Assembly: GCF_019038395.1 (NCBI RefSeq)
Contig: NZ_JAGFXZ010000004.1
Span: forward strand, 62,001-126,000
Direction of reading: 5' to 3'
DNA from: Acinetobacter sp. BY419
GTDB taxonomy: Bacteria > Pseudomonadota > Gammaproteobacteria > Pseudomonadales > Moraxellaceae
Length of the DNA: 64,000 nt
The position numbers and the translations under genes were made by a program. The notes beneath the pieces were generated by a model. That model had not been told where the DNA came from and searched no databases. It saw only the letters and a list, made by a program, of their open reading frames with translations. Below, piece by piece: positions 19,879-30,477 of the stretch. Each line of letters begins with the position of its first letter. Within the stretch, counting starts at the first letter, position 1.

Positions 19879-20547
19879 ATGAGCTGCACTTTTCAATTTC
19901 CCCAAGCCCCAGAACATCTTCTGCAAGCCTTGCATGATGTGATTCCGCATTGTGAATTACAGGCACAGCAGTTACTTGGTACGCCAATTTCCTTATGGTT
20001 GATTCCACCTGTATTCCCCACGGATAAGCTGGATGATGAAGTCATCCGTCGTATCTGGAATGACACCCCTTATTGGATCTTTTGTTGGGCATCTGGCTTG
20101 GCTATGGCTCAATGGCTATTGGCAGAGCCGCATCATGTCAAAGACAAAGTTGTACTGGATTTTGGAGCAGGTTCAGGTGTGGTTGCTATTGCTGCGAAAA
20201 TGGCAGGTGCAAAACGCGTTATTTGCTGTGATATCGACCAGATCAGTCTGGATGCATGTCGAGCCAATGCTGAGCTGAATGATGTCGAGCTTGAATATCT
20301 GGATGATCTGTATAAGGCAGCGCAGGTGGATATTCTGTTAGCCGCAGATGTGCTTTATGATCAGTGCAACCGTTTCTTCCTGGATGAGTTTTTAAAATTT
20401 GCACCTGAGGTATGGGTTGCCGACAGTCGGGTAAAAAACTTTAGTCATCCTCAATATGAAAAACTGGATGAGCGTAGTGCGACGACTTGGCCAGATTTGG
20501 ATGAATCGCCGGAATTTCGTAATGTCAGTTTTTATAAAACGCGTTAA
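19879..20547 (+). CDS. Class I SAM-dependent methyltransferase (protein-lysine methyltransferase-like)
   Basis: 222 aa. Motif I is VVLDFGAGSGVVAIAAKMAGAK (about residues 92-113), acidic motif CDID follows, and motif IV is LAADVLYD. 'WASGLAMAQWLL' before motif I and DVLYD after it are characteristic of the METTL20/ETFB-lysine and nicotinamide-N-methyltransferase-like group (also called PrmA-like). Substrate probably a protein lysine, but this is family inference. Separated from folD by the large repeat; a terminator follows. Confidence 0.8.
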   Translation: MSCTFQFPQAPEHLLQALHDVIPHCELQAQQLLGTPISLWLIPPVFPTDKLDDEVIRRIWNDTPYWIFCWASGLAMAQWLLAEPHHVKDKVVLDFGAGSGVVAIAAKMAGAKRVICCDIDQISLDACRANAELNDVELEYLDDLYKAAQVDILLAADVLYDQCNRFFLDEFLKFAPEVWVADSRVKNFSHPQYEKLDERSATTWPDLDESPEFRNVSFYKTR

Positions 20548-20557
20548 AGTTAAAAAT

Positions 20558-20582
20558 AAAAAAGGGTGGTCAGCCCTTTTTT
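20558..20582 (+). terminator. Intrinsic terminator after the methyltransferase gene
   Basis: AAAAAAGGG (20558-20566) and CCCTTTTTT (20574-20582), 7-nt loop. It may serve the convergent lipoprotein gene as well. Confidence 0.8.
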
Positions 20583-20611
20583 ATTGTCTTGGTTTGAATA
20601 AGTATCGGATA

Positions 20612-21034
20612 TTAAGAACAAGTATAACGAATAACGCGCATTGTCGTTGGGCGGGCATCTAAGGCTTCGCGTGCACCCGGGTTCTCGCTATTATATAAGT
20701 CAGGTGTGTTACTTAAGCTGATTTGCGTACGGCTATTACCCAGCTGGCGGCCATATTGTTCTTGTTCCGCAGTTGGATTAGGGATTTCATTCATGCTTAA
20801 AATCTGGATATTATAAGTTTTTGAATTCCCTAAAACCTGTTTACAAGACGCTTGCAAGCGTCTTTCATCCTGGCTCGGCCGTCCTGAAAGAGTGTAGCTC
20901 AAGGTTGCTGTATTAGCTGAACGTTCCAGAACTTCATAGCCACTTTTTCCGTTGAATTGATGTGGTGCGGTCTGACATGCGCTCAGTACCCAACTGCTTG
21001 CAGCTATAGCCAAAATTACCGTTGTTCTTTTCAT
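20612..21034 (-). CDS. Putative outer-membrane or periplasmic lipoprotein, 140 aa
   Basis: Signal peptide MKRTTVILAIAASSWVLSAC with lipobox LSAC (Cys 20). The mature part has two further cysteines (QASCKQVLG and the C-terminal RYTCS), which may pair. Shape: GYEVLERSANTATLSYTLSG looks like a beta-hairpin and the Cys-containing helix follows, as in small CC0125/CC1285-type lipoproteins. No catalytic motif; function unknown. Between a methyltransferase and pckG. Confidence 0.75.
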   Translation of the reverse strand: MKRTTVILAIAASSWVLSACQTAPHQFNGKSGYEVLERSANTATLSYTLSGRPSQDERRLQASCKQVLGNSKTYNIQILSMNEIPNPTAEQEQYGRQLGNSRTQISLSNTPDLYNSENPGAREALDARPTTMRVIRYTCS

Positions 21035-21125
21035 ATTTATATTTCCTGAAGTCTTGGTCTAAGTATGCCATATTTTGCTCAAGCTGCTGCTCGGGTCAAT
21101 TGTGATCAATTGTTTAGCATGCAAT

Positions 21126-21153
21126 AAAAAAGGCCGCTTATGCGACCTTTTTT
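21126..21153 (-). terminator. Terminator of pckG
   Basis: AAAAAAGG, C, CGC (21126-21137) pairs with GCG, A, CCTTTTTT (21142-21153) with one mismatch and a TTAT loop; 16 nt past the pckG stop on the minus strand. Confidence 0.8.
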
Positions 21154-21168
21154 ACATCAAATCAGCCC

Positions 21169-22998
21169 TTAAGTAGATTTAACAGCTTCCAGTAATTCAG
21201 CTTGACGTTTTTTCAACGCTTCTGGCATACGATCGCCTAATTTTTCAAACAATTCAGTGTGGCTTTCAAGTTCTTTGATCCATTGATCTTTGTCTTGAGA
21301 AGTCACAAGGTCAAACTGTTCTTTAGTGAAGTCAGAACCAGTCCAGTTCAACTGTTCATAAGTTGGAACTAAACCAATTGGTGTTTCAACAGCGTCTGCA
21401 CGACCTTCACAACGGTCAATGATCCACTCAAGAACACGCATGTTTTGACCGAAACCAGGCCATACGAAGTTGCCTTCAGCATCACGACGGAACCAGTTCA
21501 CGTTGTAGATGCCAGGAAGTTTGTTGCCAGCAGCTTCAGCTTTTGTAGCAATTTGCTCGCCCATTTCTAACCAGTGCGTGAAGTAATCTGCCATGTTGTA
21601 ACCCGCAAATGGAAGCATTGCGAATGGGTCACGACGAACGATACCTTGTTGACCAACAGCGGCAGCAGTGGTTTCAGAGCCCATGGTTGCAGCTTTGTAA
21701 ACACCGTCAACCCAGTCAAATGCTTCTGAAATTAGAGGCACTGTGTCTGCACGGCGACCACCGAAGATGAACGCAGAAATTGGAACACCTGCTGGATTTT
21801 CCCAGTCAGCATCAATAGAAGGGCATTGACCGGCAGATACTGTGAAACGTGCATTTGGATGTGCAGCTTTTTCTTCACCAGTGTGCGGTTGGCCTTTCCA
21901 GTTGGTCAGGTTGGCAGGTGCTTCTTTAGTCAGACCTTCCCACCAAACTTCGCCATTGTCAGTTACGGCAACGTTTGTATAGATCACGTCTTTATGCAGA
22001 GTCGCCATACAGTTCGGGTTAGTCTTGGTATTTGTACCAGGTGCTACACCGAAGAAACCAGCTTCAGGGTTGATTGCATATAGACGACCATCTTCACCTG
22101 GTTTGATCCAGGCAATATCATCACCTACAGTTTCAATTTTCCAGCCTTCGTAACCTGCTGGTGGAATCAACATTGCGAAGTTTGTTTTACCACAAGCAGA
22201 TGGGAATGCAGCTGCGATGTAGTGTTTTTCGCCTTTAGGGTTTGTCACGCCAAGGATGAGCATGTGTTCAGCTAACCAACCTTGTTGACGACCCATAAAT
22301 GATGCAATACGTAACGCCAGGCATTTTTTACCAAGCAATGCGTTACCGCCATAACCAGAACCGTAAGACCAGATCTCACGAGTCTCTGGATAATGCACGA
22401 TGTATTTTTCAGGGTTGCAAGGCCATGCAACATCTTTTTCGCCTTGTTCTAGCGGAGCGCCCACAGTGTGTACACACGGAACGTATTCGCCGTCAGTACC
22501 CAAAACGTCATAAACAGCTTTACCCATGCGAGCCATTTTAGACATGCTAACTGCTACATATGGAGAGTCAGTCAGTTCGATACCGATGTGTGCAATATGA
22601 GAACCTAAAGGACCCATAGAGAAAGGCACAACATACAAAGTACGACCTTTCATTGAACCATCAAATAAACCGTTGAGGCGAGCACGCATTTCTGCAGGTG
22701 CTTCCCAGTTATTGGTCGCGCCAGCGTCTTCTTTGTTTTCTGAACAGATATATGTACGACCTTCAACACGAGCAACGTCAGAAGGATCAGAATTTGCAAG
22801 ATAAGAACCAGGATGAGTTTCTTGATTCAGCGCTTGCATTGTGCCGTTAGCGATCATCAAGTCGATATAACGTTGATATTCTTCTGCGCTACCGTCACAC
22901 CATTCAATTTTTGCTGGCTTTGTTAATTTAGCAATTTCTTCCACCCAAGCAATAAGCTTAGGGTGACGAACGAATTCTGGTGCGTTCACTTGGGTCAT
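21169..22998 (-). CDS. pckG: Phosphoenolpyruvate carboxykinase (GTP)
   Basis: Converts oxaloacetate plus GTP to PEP, the entry to gluconeogenesis when growing on organic acids. 609 aa from ATG 22998 ([15 protein letters not shown]). The frame stays open to 23037 but those 13 residues lack family likeness. Signatures of the GTP-type enzyme: kinase-1a loop [25 protein letters not shown], the [14 protein letters not shown] region and the NWFRRD segment. Single gene with its own terminator; the 257-417 nt upstream are AT-rich. Confidence 0.95.
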   Translation of the reverse strand: MTQVNAPEFVRHPKLIAWVEEIAKLTKPAKIEWCDGSAEEYQRYIDLMIANGTMQALNQETHPGSYLANSDPSDVARVEGRTYICSENKEDAGATNNWEAPAEMRARLNGLFDGSMKGRTLYVVPFSMGPLGSHIAHIGIELTDSPYVAVSMSKMARMGKAVYDVLGTDGEYVPCVHTVGAPLEQGEKDVAWPCNPEKYIVHYPETREIWSYGSGYGGNALLGKKCLALRIASFMGRQQGWLAEHMLILGVTNPKGEKHYIAAAFPSACGKTNFAMLIPPAGYEGWKIETVGDDIAWIKPGEDGRLYAINPEAGFFGVAPGTNTKTNPNCMATLHKDVIYTNVAVTDNGEVWWEGLTKEAPANLTNWKGQPHTGEEKAAHPNARFTVSAGQCPSIDADWENPAGVPISAFIFGGRRADTVPLISEAFDWVDGVYKAATMGSETTAAAVGQQGIVRRDPFAMLPFAGYNMADYFTHWLEMGEQIATKAEAAGNKLPGIYNVNWFRRDAEGNFVWPGFGQNMRVLEWIIDRCEGRADAVETPIGLVPTYEQLNWTGSDFTKEQFDLVTSQDKDQWIKELESHTELFEKLGDRMPEALKKRQAELLEAVKST

Positions 22999-23414
22999 GG
23001 TGAGGCCTATCTCAAATGTGTACAAAAGCATGTACAAAGTACAGTCCGAGCAATAAAAAGTATCGCCCAGATGGTATATGAAAAAAAGTGGCTGTATTAA
23101 AGCATAAAATCATAAAAAAAATAAGACTAAAGATGGACTGGATTTTTTTTGGAATATAATGCTATTTTATTTATAAATATAAAGAAAACAACAATATAAA
23201 ATTAAATACCTGAATTTATAGTATTATTTATTTGTATGATGTTTGGTATTTATTTTAATAATTACATTTAAAATCAAAAACTTGTATTTAAAGTGTGTTT
23301 GAGATTCATTATTGTTTAAATAAATGGCGGCCATTCGCATTTTACACAAAGCTACTGTTATTTGTCTCTAGATTGGACAGAATATCCATAAACTTAAATA
23401 ATATTGTGCGAAAA
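22999..23414. other. AT-rich divergent intergenic region
   Basis: Lies between pckG (-) and the lipid kinase gene (+) and must hold both promoters. Long A/T tracts at 23090-23260. No clear operator or small gene seen. A frame is open from 23295 into the kinase gene, but the added N-terminus resembles nothing. Confidence 0.5.
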
Positions 23415-24353
23415 ATGTCTAATCAATCTAAACCCTTATCACTGATTTATAATCATAATGCCGGTTTTCGCATCGAAGGGCCAGAAGGGGTTTATGAGCA
23501 ACTGACTGCAATTTTTTCAGCACACGGTTATCAAACTGAAGCTTATGAAATTCAGGATTCACAGCAGTTTGAGAAAATTATGCTTGAGGTGCGGCAACGG
23601 CACTTGGCTTCCGAGGAGCCGGGCATTGTCGTGGCAGCAGGAGGGGACGGGACTTTAAATACCGTGGCTAAACATTTGCTGAACACCCCAATTTCTGTAG
23701 GAATTTTGCCCTTGGGTACTTTTAACTATGTGGCCAGATTACTTGATATTCCTTTAGATTTGCTTGAGGCTGCAGAAGTCATTGTAACCGGGCAAACCAA
23801 ACGCATAAATGTGGCCCAGATTAATCAGGACATTTACTTAAATAATGCCAGTCTGGGTTTATATCCTTTATTTATTAAAAAGCGTGAAGATTATAATCGT
23901 ATTTTTGGCCGCTTCCCGCTGCATGCCTATACCTCAGCGCTTGATGTCCTGATTCGGGATCGTAAGGAGTTGCGTTTGGAAATATGGGTAGACCAAAAGA
24001 AATATCCGGTGAAAACGCCGCTAATTTTCTTTGGCAATAATCCCTTGCAACTGGCAGATATGAACATGCAGATTGCTGAAGCTGCAGAGCAAGGCAAAGT
24101 GGCTGGAGTGGTGGTTTCGAAAAGTGATAAGCTAACTTTATTTAAGCTGGTCTATCAGCTGATTCGAGGCAAGATTGATCAGGCTTCGGATATTTCTAGC
24201 TTTGCCGCTGATCAAATTCGAATCGAATCTAAACGTAAAAAGTTAATCGTAGCGATTGATGGCGAAATCGTAGAAATGTCGCCACCTTTAAATATTGCTG
24301 TTTTAAAAAATAGTCTCAGTGTAAGGGTGCCGCATGCTTCTACATCTGTCTGA
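23415..24353 (+). CDS. Diacylglycerol/lipid kinase family protein (YegS/LCB5-like)
   Basis: 312 aa from ATG 23415. Phosphorylates a lipid hydroxyl with ATP in this family. The DAGK catalytic domain is at the N-terminus: LIYNHNAGF, then VVAAGGDGTLNTVAKHLL (about residues 76-93, GGDGT nucleotide motif), PLGTFNYVARLLDIP, and the C-terminal beta-sandwich IAVDGE-like segment LIVAIDGEIVEM. The last 20 nt overlap the start of the phosphoesterase gene (24334), so the two are translationally coupled and probably function in the same lipid pathway. Confidence 0.88.
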   Translation: MSNQSKPLSLIYNHNAGFRIEGPEGVYEQLTAIFSAHGYQTEAYEIQDSQQFEKIMLEVRQRHLASEEPGIVVAAGGDGTLNTVAKHLLNTPISVGILPLGTFNYVARLLDIPLDLLEAAEVIVTGQTKRINVAQINQDIYLNNASLGLYPLFIKKREDYNRIFGRFPLHAYTSALDVLIRDRKELRLEIWVDQKKYPVKTPLIFFGNNPLQLADMNMQIAEAAEQGKVAGVVVSKSDKLTLFKLVYQLIRGKIDQASDISSFAADQIRIESKRKKLIVAIDGEIVEMSPPLNIAVLKNSLSVRVPHASTSV

Positions 24354-25107
24354 TTTACATTTTGGTACCGAAAGACCCGAGTGTCTGGTAGCGATTCAGC
24401 AGTTTTGTGAAACTCATCGGCCTGAAGCGGTGGTGGTCAGTGGTGATCTGACCCAGCGTGCACGTCTGACTCAGTTTTATGCCTGTAAGCGCTTTTTAGA
24501 TCAGCTCAATACGCCTTATCTGGTGATCCCCGGTAATCATGATATTCCGCTTTATCATCTCTGGAACCGGCTGTTTCAACCGTTTACCCGATATCGGTTG
24601 TTCTTTGGGAAACTGGAATCGGTACTGGAAACTGCTCATTTTTATCTGATCGGAGTAAACACCATACGGCGTAGATATCATACCAAAGGACATTTATCCC
24701 TTAAGCAAATTGATGGGATTGATCTGAAGTTGCAACAGGCCCCACCTTCTAAACTAAAAATCATTGTGACGCATCAGCCTTTCTACGTGCCTGTACAAGA
24801 TAAACGTGGTTTAAAAGATCGTCCGATTAAAGCTAAAGTTGCCCTCAAAGCTTGGGCTAGACATGGCTTATTCGCAGTCTTGCATGGGCATTTACATCGC
24901 ACAGCAGTCTATGACTTAAATGCCCAGCTTGATGTAGGAGTCAATCATCCCGTTTATGATGTACATGCCGGCACTTCAGCTTCGCACCGGTTACATAAAA
25001 ATGCGCCAAATAGTTTTAATGTGATTGAGATTTCAGGGAAAATTTCCCAGTATTTTTTTGATGAAGTGACTCAATCCTTTGTGATAAAACCTGAAGTGCT
25101 GAATTAA
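24334..25107 (+). CDS. Calcineurin-like metallophosphoesterase
   Basis: 257 aa. All metal motifs are present: LSDLHFG (D, H), VVSGDLTQRA (GD), IPGNHD (GNHD), VTHQPF and VLHGHLHR (GHxH). Overlaps the preceding lipid kinase gene by 20 nt in another frame, starting at ATG 24334. Similar proteins hydrolyse cyclic nucleotides or lipid phosphates; the coupling favours a lipid head-group substrate, but the sequence does not decide. Confidence 0.88.
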   Translation: MLLHLSDLHFGTERPECLVAIQQFCETHRPEAVVVSGDLTQRARLTQFYACKRFLDQLNTPYLVIPGNHDIPLYHLWNRLFQPFTRYRLFFGKLESVLETAHFYLIGVNTIRRRYHTKGHLSLKQIDGIDLKLQQAPPSKLKIIVTHQPFYVPVQDKRGLKDRPIKAKVALKAWARHGLFAVLHGHLHRTAVYDLNAQLDVGVNHPVYDVHAGTSASHRLHKNAPNSFNVIEISGKISQYFFDEVTQSFVIKPEVLN

Positions 25108-25160
25108 TAGACGAAAAACACAATTAGTTAAAAAAAACCACCTTTTTTTTCATTTTTACC

Positions 25161-25188
25161 CTTGAAGCTTTTTATTCCATCTCCATAA
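25161..25188 (+). promoter_or_regulatory. Sigma-32 (heat-shock) promoter of groESL
   Basis: CTTGAA (25161-25166), 14-nt spacer, CTCCATAA (25181-25188). This is close to the RpoH consensus CTTGAA-N13/14-CCCCATNT. About 90 nt upstream of the groES start. Confidence 0.75.
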
Positions 25189-25279
25189 CAGTGACATCAA
25201 AAAATTTTGATGATGACCCATGGAATAATTAAGTCGTCATCAGTGACCTTAAAAAAGACTTAGTCTGTTGGAGTTATTT

Positions 25280-25570
25280 ATGAGCAACATTCGTCCATTA
25301 CATGATCGCGTTGTTATTCGTCGTGTTGAAGAAGAAACTAAAACAGCTGGCGGTATTTTACTTCCAGGTTCGGCTGCTGAGAAACCTGCTCAAGGTGAAA
25401 TCATTGCAGTTGGTAATGGTCAAATCACCGACAATGGCGTACGCGCGTTAGACGTAAAAGTTGGCGACAAAGTATTGTTCGGTACGTATGCAGGTACTAC
25501 TGTAAAAGTAGACGGCGAAGAGCTTTTAATCATGAAAGAATCTGACATTTTAGCGGTATTAGAAGCTTAA
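25280..25570 (+). CDS. groES: Co-chaperonin GroES
   Basis: 96 aa lid of the GroEL chamber. Typical sequence [19 protein letters not shown], the mobile loop [18 protein letters not shown], and the terminal [17 protein letters not shown] 25280 has GGAG six nt upstream (25270-25273); an in-frame TTG at 25268 is not used. groEL follows after 69 nt in the same transcript, under a sigma-32 promoter. Confidence 0.97.
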   Translation: MSNIRPLHDRVVIRRVEEETKTAGGILLPGSAAEKPAQGEIIAVGNGQITDNGVRALDVKVGDKVLFGTYAGTTVKVDGEELLIMKESDILAVLEA

Positions 25571-25621
25571 TCTGCGCTAAAAAGTTTTATTCGTTCCAAA
25601 TCAGATTTTGTAAAGATATAA

Positions 25622-27274
<1,653 letters not shown>

Positions 27275-27295
27275 TTCATCAATCGTTTATTTCAT

Positions 27296-27325
27296 AAAAA
27301 TCCCCGCAATAGCGGGGATTTTTTT
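27296..27325 (+). terminator. Intrinsic terminator after groEL
   Basis: AAAAATCCCCGC (27296-27307) with GCGGGGATTTTTTT (27312-27325), AATA loop. The core is nearly the same as the terminator after the autotransporter at 30432-30463. Confidence 0.9.
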
Positions 27326-27502
27326 GCCTAAAACGATGTGATTTCAACTATACGTTTAAATTAAGCTATTGATTGAAGTTGTTTTTTATTTATGAAGTAA
27401 GTCACGTATTTATATAAAAAGGTATATATATGTAGATTTTTTGTTGGTTTTTTATTTTAAATGGTTTATTATTCAATCAAATATTGATTTACTATTTTAA
27501 AT

Positions 27503-27682
27503 ATGGAACAGATAAAAAAGGCATGTTTAGGAGCTTGTTATGATCCTATCGATTCAGTGGTCGTTAAGAAAAATGAGCTTAAAAGATTATATGCCAAAAT
27601 AAGAGAATATGAAGAGTTGCTTGAGATCTACAGGAAGGAGAAGCAACATTATATGAAGCTCCTGCATAATAAATTATCCTAA
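27503..27682 (+). CDS. Short helical hypothetical protein, 59 aa
   Basis: Frame from ATG 27503 to TAA 27680-27682: starts MEQIKKACLGACYDP, then a charged helical stretch KNELKRLYAKIREYEELLEIYRKE with heptad-like leucines and Lys/Glu, typical of a short coiled coil. It ends overlapping the convergent regulator gene by 9 nt. No good Shine-Dalgarno before ATG 27503. Composition is coding-like (Lys/Glu-rich, long compared with the surrounding stop-rich AT DNA). Possibly a phage-derived or regulator-linked gene. Confidence 0.4.
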   Translation: MEQIKKACLGACYDPIDSVVVKKNELKRLYAKIREYEELLEIYRKEKQHYMKLLHNKLS

Positions 27683-28048
27683 AATTTCATCTATCAGTGA
27701 ATTGAGTAGTTTTTTTTGTGAACTGCTTAATTTTCTGAATTTCAACAAAAAATCTAAATCTGTTGACTCTAATGAATTAATGTTGGGTACATTTGTCTGA
27801 TCAATATCTCCGAAACGTAACCATTGATTAGAGACGTTTAACCATAAAGCTAATACAGCCAGCTTGTCCTGATTAGGGATTGCTTTACCTAATAACCAGT
27901 TATTAGCGGATTGGACACTAATAGGTTGACCACTATAACGGTTATTAAATTCCTGCGATAAATATGTAGGACTAATAGGGTGCTTTGCTTCCAGCATTGC
28001 ACTGTTTAGTCGCTCAGCAAATAGCTTCTTTTCTTTTTGATTACTCAT
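27674..28048 (-). CDS. Cro/CI-like helix-turn-helix regulator
   Basis: 124 aa. The N-terminal 75 residues are a lambda-repressor-like HTH: PISPTYLSQEFNNRYSGQPISVQSANNWLLGKAIP contains helix 2-turn-recognition helix, and 'DKLAVLALWLNVSNQWLRFG' is typical of this family of chromosomal repressors. The C-terminal 40 residues form a helical pair (FLLKFRKLSSSQKKLLNSLIDEIL), probably for dimerisation. No peptidase S24 domain, so not a CI with autocleavage. Upstream lies the long AT-rich region before the autotransporter, which it could regulate. Confidence 0.75.
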   Translation of the reverse strand: MSNQKEKKLFAERLNSAMLEAKHPISPTYLSQEFNNRYSGQPISVQSANNWLLGKAIPNQDKLAVLALWLNVSNQWLRFGDIDQTNVPNINSLESTDLDFLLKFRKLSSSQKKLLNSLIDEILG

Positions 28049-28424
28049 AATCCAAAATAAATCTTATACCTTTTTGTATTTTATACTTTTTGTACAATTA
28101 TTTGGTTATTAAATTGTAGTTTTTAAAGTTAAATTAATTAAAAAACAAGAAATGTGTCAAATAAAAAATCAAATCCGTGATCTATATCAAAGGTCTTAGC
28201 CCCTTTTATTAATGGCTTCCTCTGGTTAAAAGTATTATTCACATACTTTATTCACCTATTAACTTAACTTAATTATTCAAAAATTTCAGCAATTTTTATC
28301 AACTTTCACTTTATGTGTATTTTTATTAACCTATTCTATTTAATTAAAATATTGAATTTATTATATATTTTTATTATGTAATATTTTTAATTAACTATCA
28401 CTTTAAAATTAAATCAAATATTGA

Positions 28425-28454
28425 TTGATATTGTTGTTTCTTTTTGTTTATGAT
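28425..28454 (+). promoter_or_regulatory. Candidate sigma-70 promoter of the autotransporter gene
   Basis: TTGATA (28425-28430), 18-nt spacer, TATGAT (28449-28454). The predicted start near 28460 falls directly before the first leader hairpin, which supports the call. Upstream, 28049-28424 is extremely AT-rich with no gene seen; H-NS-type silencing or regulator sites would be plausible there. Confidence 0.5.
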
Positions 28455-28459
28455 TGCAG

Positions 28460-28589
28460 CAGAACCGCTATGACAGCGGTTGGTAGTGGATGGCAGTCTC
28501 CAGAACAACCAGACATTCAAATCAGTTTTGCTGGTTTACATCAATCCTAGGGTAGACCAGTCTTTTTATAAAAATTGAAGGAAATTTAT
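28460..28589 (+). promoter_or_regulatory. Attenuator-like leader upstream of the trimeric autotransporter
   Basis: Consecutive segments can pair in alternate ways. Helix 1: AACCGCT (28463-28469) with AGCGGTT (28475-28481). Alternative: GGTTG (28478-28482) with CAACC (28506-28510). Anti-terminator: AACCAG (28507-28512) with CTGGTT (28531-28536). Terminator: CTGGTTTAC (28531-28539) with GTAGACCAG (28552-28560), one wobble, followed by TCTTTTT. AAGGA (28578-28582) and ATG 28590 follow. The order gives a switchable leader; no known riboswitch class was recognised. Confidence 0.45.
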
Positions 28590-30407
28590 ATGAAATTTCA
28601 AAAAACCGTATTGGCAGTAGCTTTAGCTGTAGCAGCAATTACCTCAACAGCATTTGCAACAACTACAGTGCCTGGTGAGCAAATTGTTAATCAATATGTA
28701 GTATTAGATGCTAAAGGTAATGCAACTAGCTCTTATGTTTATGAAATCAATGGGAAGATTTATGATCGTATAGAAGATTCAGGCATTCCAAGTGGTTTTA
28801 AATATCAAGAAGTTAAAGATATTGATGTTAAAGATGCAACTAAATATGAATTCCGTCGTGGTGGACTAGTAGGTACAACCAGTACAGTTCCTACTGTTAA
28901 TCTACCGAAAACAGAATATGGTTCTTATGGTGAAAATCAAAATTGGGGTTATTCAGAAGAAACTGTAATTACTACCACTGGTAGTTCAACTGATTATATC
29001 GGTCAAGTAACCGATGAACTGGGTGATGCAGCAGATATTAACGGTAACTTGACTACTGAGGATGCTCGTACTACTACACAATCTCTTAAACAATATCTTC
29101 AAGTAGGTAACTTTGAAGGTTCAAATGGTAATAACACCGGTGTTTATTCAGCACAAATCATAGCTGATGAAGCTAAAAATACTGAAGTATATTCAGCTTC
29201 AGCTCTTAACTCACAAGGCTTAACACTTGTAAAACCAGTTGATTTAGCGAAGCTAAATCCAAATTCTCAGGTAGAAGTTGATTTCAATACTGGTGAAGTG
29301 ACCATTAGTACTATTCAAGCAGGCCAGCAAATTGATCGTACTGATCTGGTAGCTTACGGTACTATTGCACGTGATCAGGATAAAAATGAAATTGGTCGCG
29401 CTGTTAATGTAATTAAATTCAATGGTGAATACTATACAGTTGGTGCTAATGGTTCTGAACTAACAAAAGCTAATGCTGCTGCTATTGAAGGACTGTCAAT
29501 TGTAGCTGGTGGTGCTGCTACAGGTGCATTTGATGCTGAAACTATTAAGCAAACGAATACTGCTTTTGTTGGAGCTACACAAACTGTATATGGTGAAAAA
29601 ACTGAAAAATTCACTAATGCGAGCATAATTACTGTAGGTTCTACAGATACATCTGAAGTATTACAGGCAGGTGATCAATTCAGTGTTGGTTCAACTAGCC
29701 CGACTACATCAGTAGAACAAGCAGTTACAACTGGTATTGTAAAATCTGAAGATGGTAAAAATACTTATGGTGTAGTTGTTTCTCAAAAAGAAACTGGTAA
29801 AGCAGATAAGTTCACAGAAGTAAATGCAGATGGTATCAACACTACAGGCGTAATTAATGCTGCTGATTTCCAGATCGGTGGTGTAAGCATCGTTCAAAAT
29901 ATTCAGACTTCTGTAGGTGAAGCAACTCAGGAAGTTGTGGCACAAGTTGAAACTCAATTAGCTGCAAATCAAACATTCGTAACCGAAGCTGTAGCTGCAG
30001 TTGATGCAGGTTTAACAGCAGCAGCAACAGATCGTCAAGCGATTCGTGCTGCAGCTGTAGAGGGTGATGCAGCAACTTTAGCCTCAGCAAACGCTTATAC
30101 TGATAATGCAGTTGCAGGCTTCAATAGCCGTGTTGGTCAATTGAACAGCCGTATTGATGATGTAGAGAAAACTGCTTATCGTGGTATCGCTATCGCGTTA
30201 GCGACTCAACAACAAATTCCTAACATCGGTGCTGGTCAGTACGCAGTGTTTGGTGGTGTAGGTCACTATGAAGGTGAATCTGCTGCTGCTCTAGGTGTTG
30301 CAAGTGTTCTTGCTGATGGTCGTACTTCTCTAAGTGCTGCACTTGGTTTCGGTGGTAGCGAAGTTGGTGGCCGTGTAGGTGTTTCATATGTGTTTGGCGG
30401 TAAATAA
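28590..30407 (+). CDS. Trimeric autotransporter / YadA-like surface protein
   Basis: 605 aa. Signal peptide MKFQKTVLAVALAVAAITSTAFA. The long Thr/Val/Asn-rich, low-Cys passenger (residues 25-430) has no canonical YadA head repeats that I can see; VNADGINTTGVINAADFQIGGVSI resembles the motif preceding a stalk. A coiled-coil stalk follows (NQTFVTEAVAAVDAGLTAAATDRQAIRAAAVEGD; LNSRIDDVEKTAYRGIAIALA), then the YadA-type beta-barrel anchor with PNIGAGQYAVFGGVGHYEGESAAALGVA to VGVSYVFGGK. Three copies would form a 12-strand barrel exporting the passenger: adhesion or biofilm. ATG 28590 has AAGGA at 28578. Confidence 0.85.
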   Translation: MKFQKTVLAVALAVAAITSTAFATTTVPGEQIVNQYVVLDAKGNATSSYVYEINGKIYDRIEDSGIPSGFKYQEVKDIDVKDATKYEFRRGGLVGTTSTVPTVNLPKTEYGSYGENQNWGYSEETVITTTGSSTDYIGQVTDELGDAADINGNLTTEDARTTTQSLKQYLQVGNFEGSNGNNTGVYSAQIIADEAKNTEVYSASALNSQGLTLVKPVDLAKLNPNSQVEVDFNTGEVTISTIQAGQQIDRTDLVAYGTIARDQDKNEIGRAVNVIKFNGEYYTVGANGSELTKANAAAIEGLSIVAGGAATGAFDAETIKQTNTAFVGATQTVYGEKTEKFTNASIITVGSTDTSEVLQAGDQFSVGSTSPTTSVEQAVTTGIVKSEDGKNTYGVVVSQKETGKADKFTEVNADGINTTGVINAADFQIGGVSIVQNIQTSVGEATQEVVAQVETQLAANQTFVTEAVAAVDAGLTAAATDRQAIRAAAVEGDAATLASANAYTDNAVAGFNSRVGQLNSRIDDVEKTAYRGIAIALATQQQIPNIGAGQYAVFGGVGHYEGESAAALGVASVLADGRTSLSAALGFGGSEVGGRVGVSYVFGGK

Positions 30408-30431
30408 TTTACCCTCAGCCTGATTGAAACT

Positions 30432-30463
30432 AAAAAATCCCCGCTATAAGCGGGGATTTTTTT
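30432..30463. terminator. Terminator after the autotransporter gene
   Basis: AAAAAATCCCCGCT (30432-30445) and AGCGGGGATTTTTT (30449-30462) form a perfect 14-bp stem, ATA loop, with a T-run. The A-run on the other side makes it usable for the convergent NlpE-like gene. Confidence 0.92.
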
Positions 30464-30477
30464 ATGTGTTTACAAAA

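Noticed and set aside
27503..28048. Toxin-antitoxin pair made of the 59-aa frame and the Cro/CI-like gene
   Set aside because: The genes converge tail to tail instead of forming one operon, and neither resembles a toxin.
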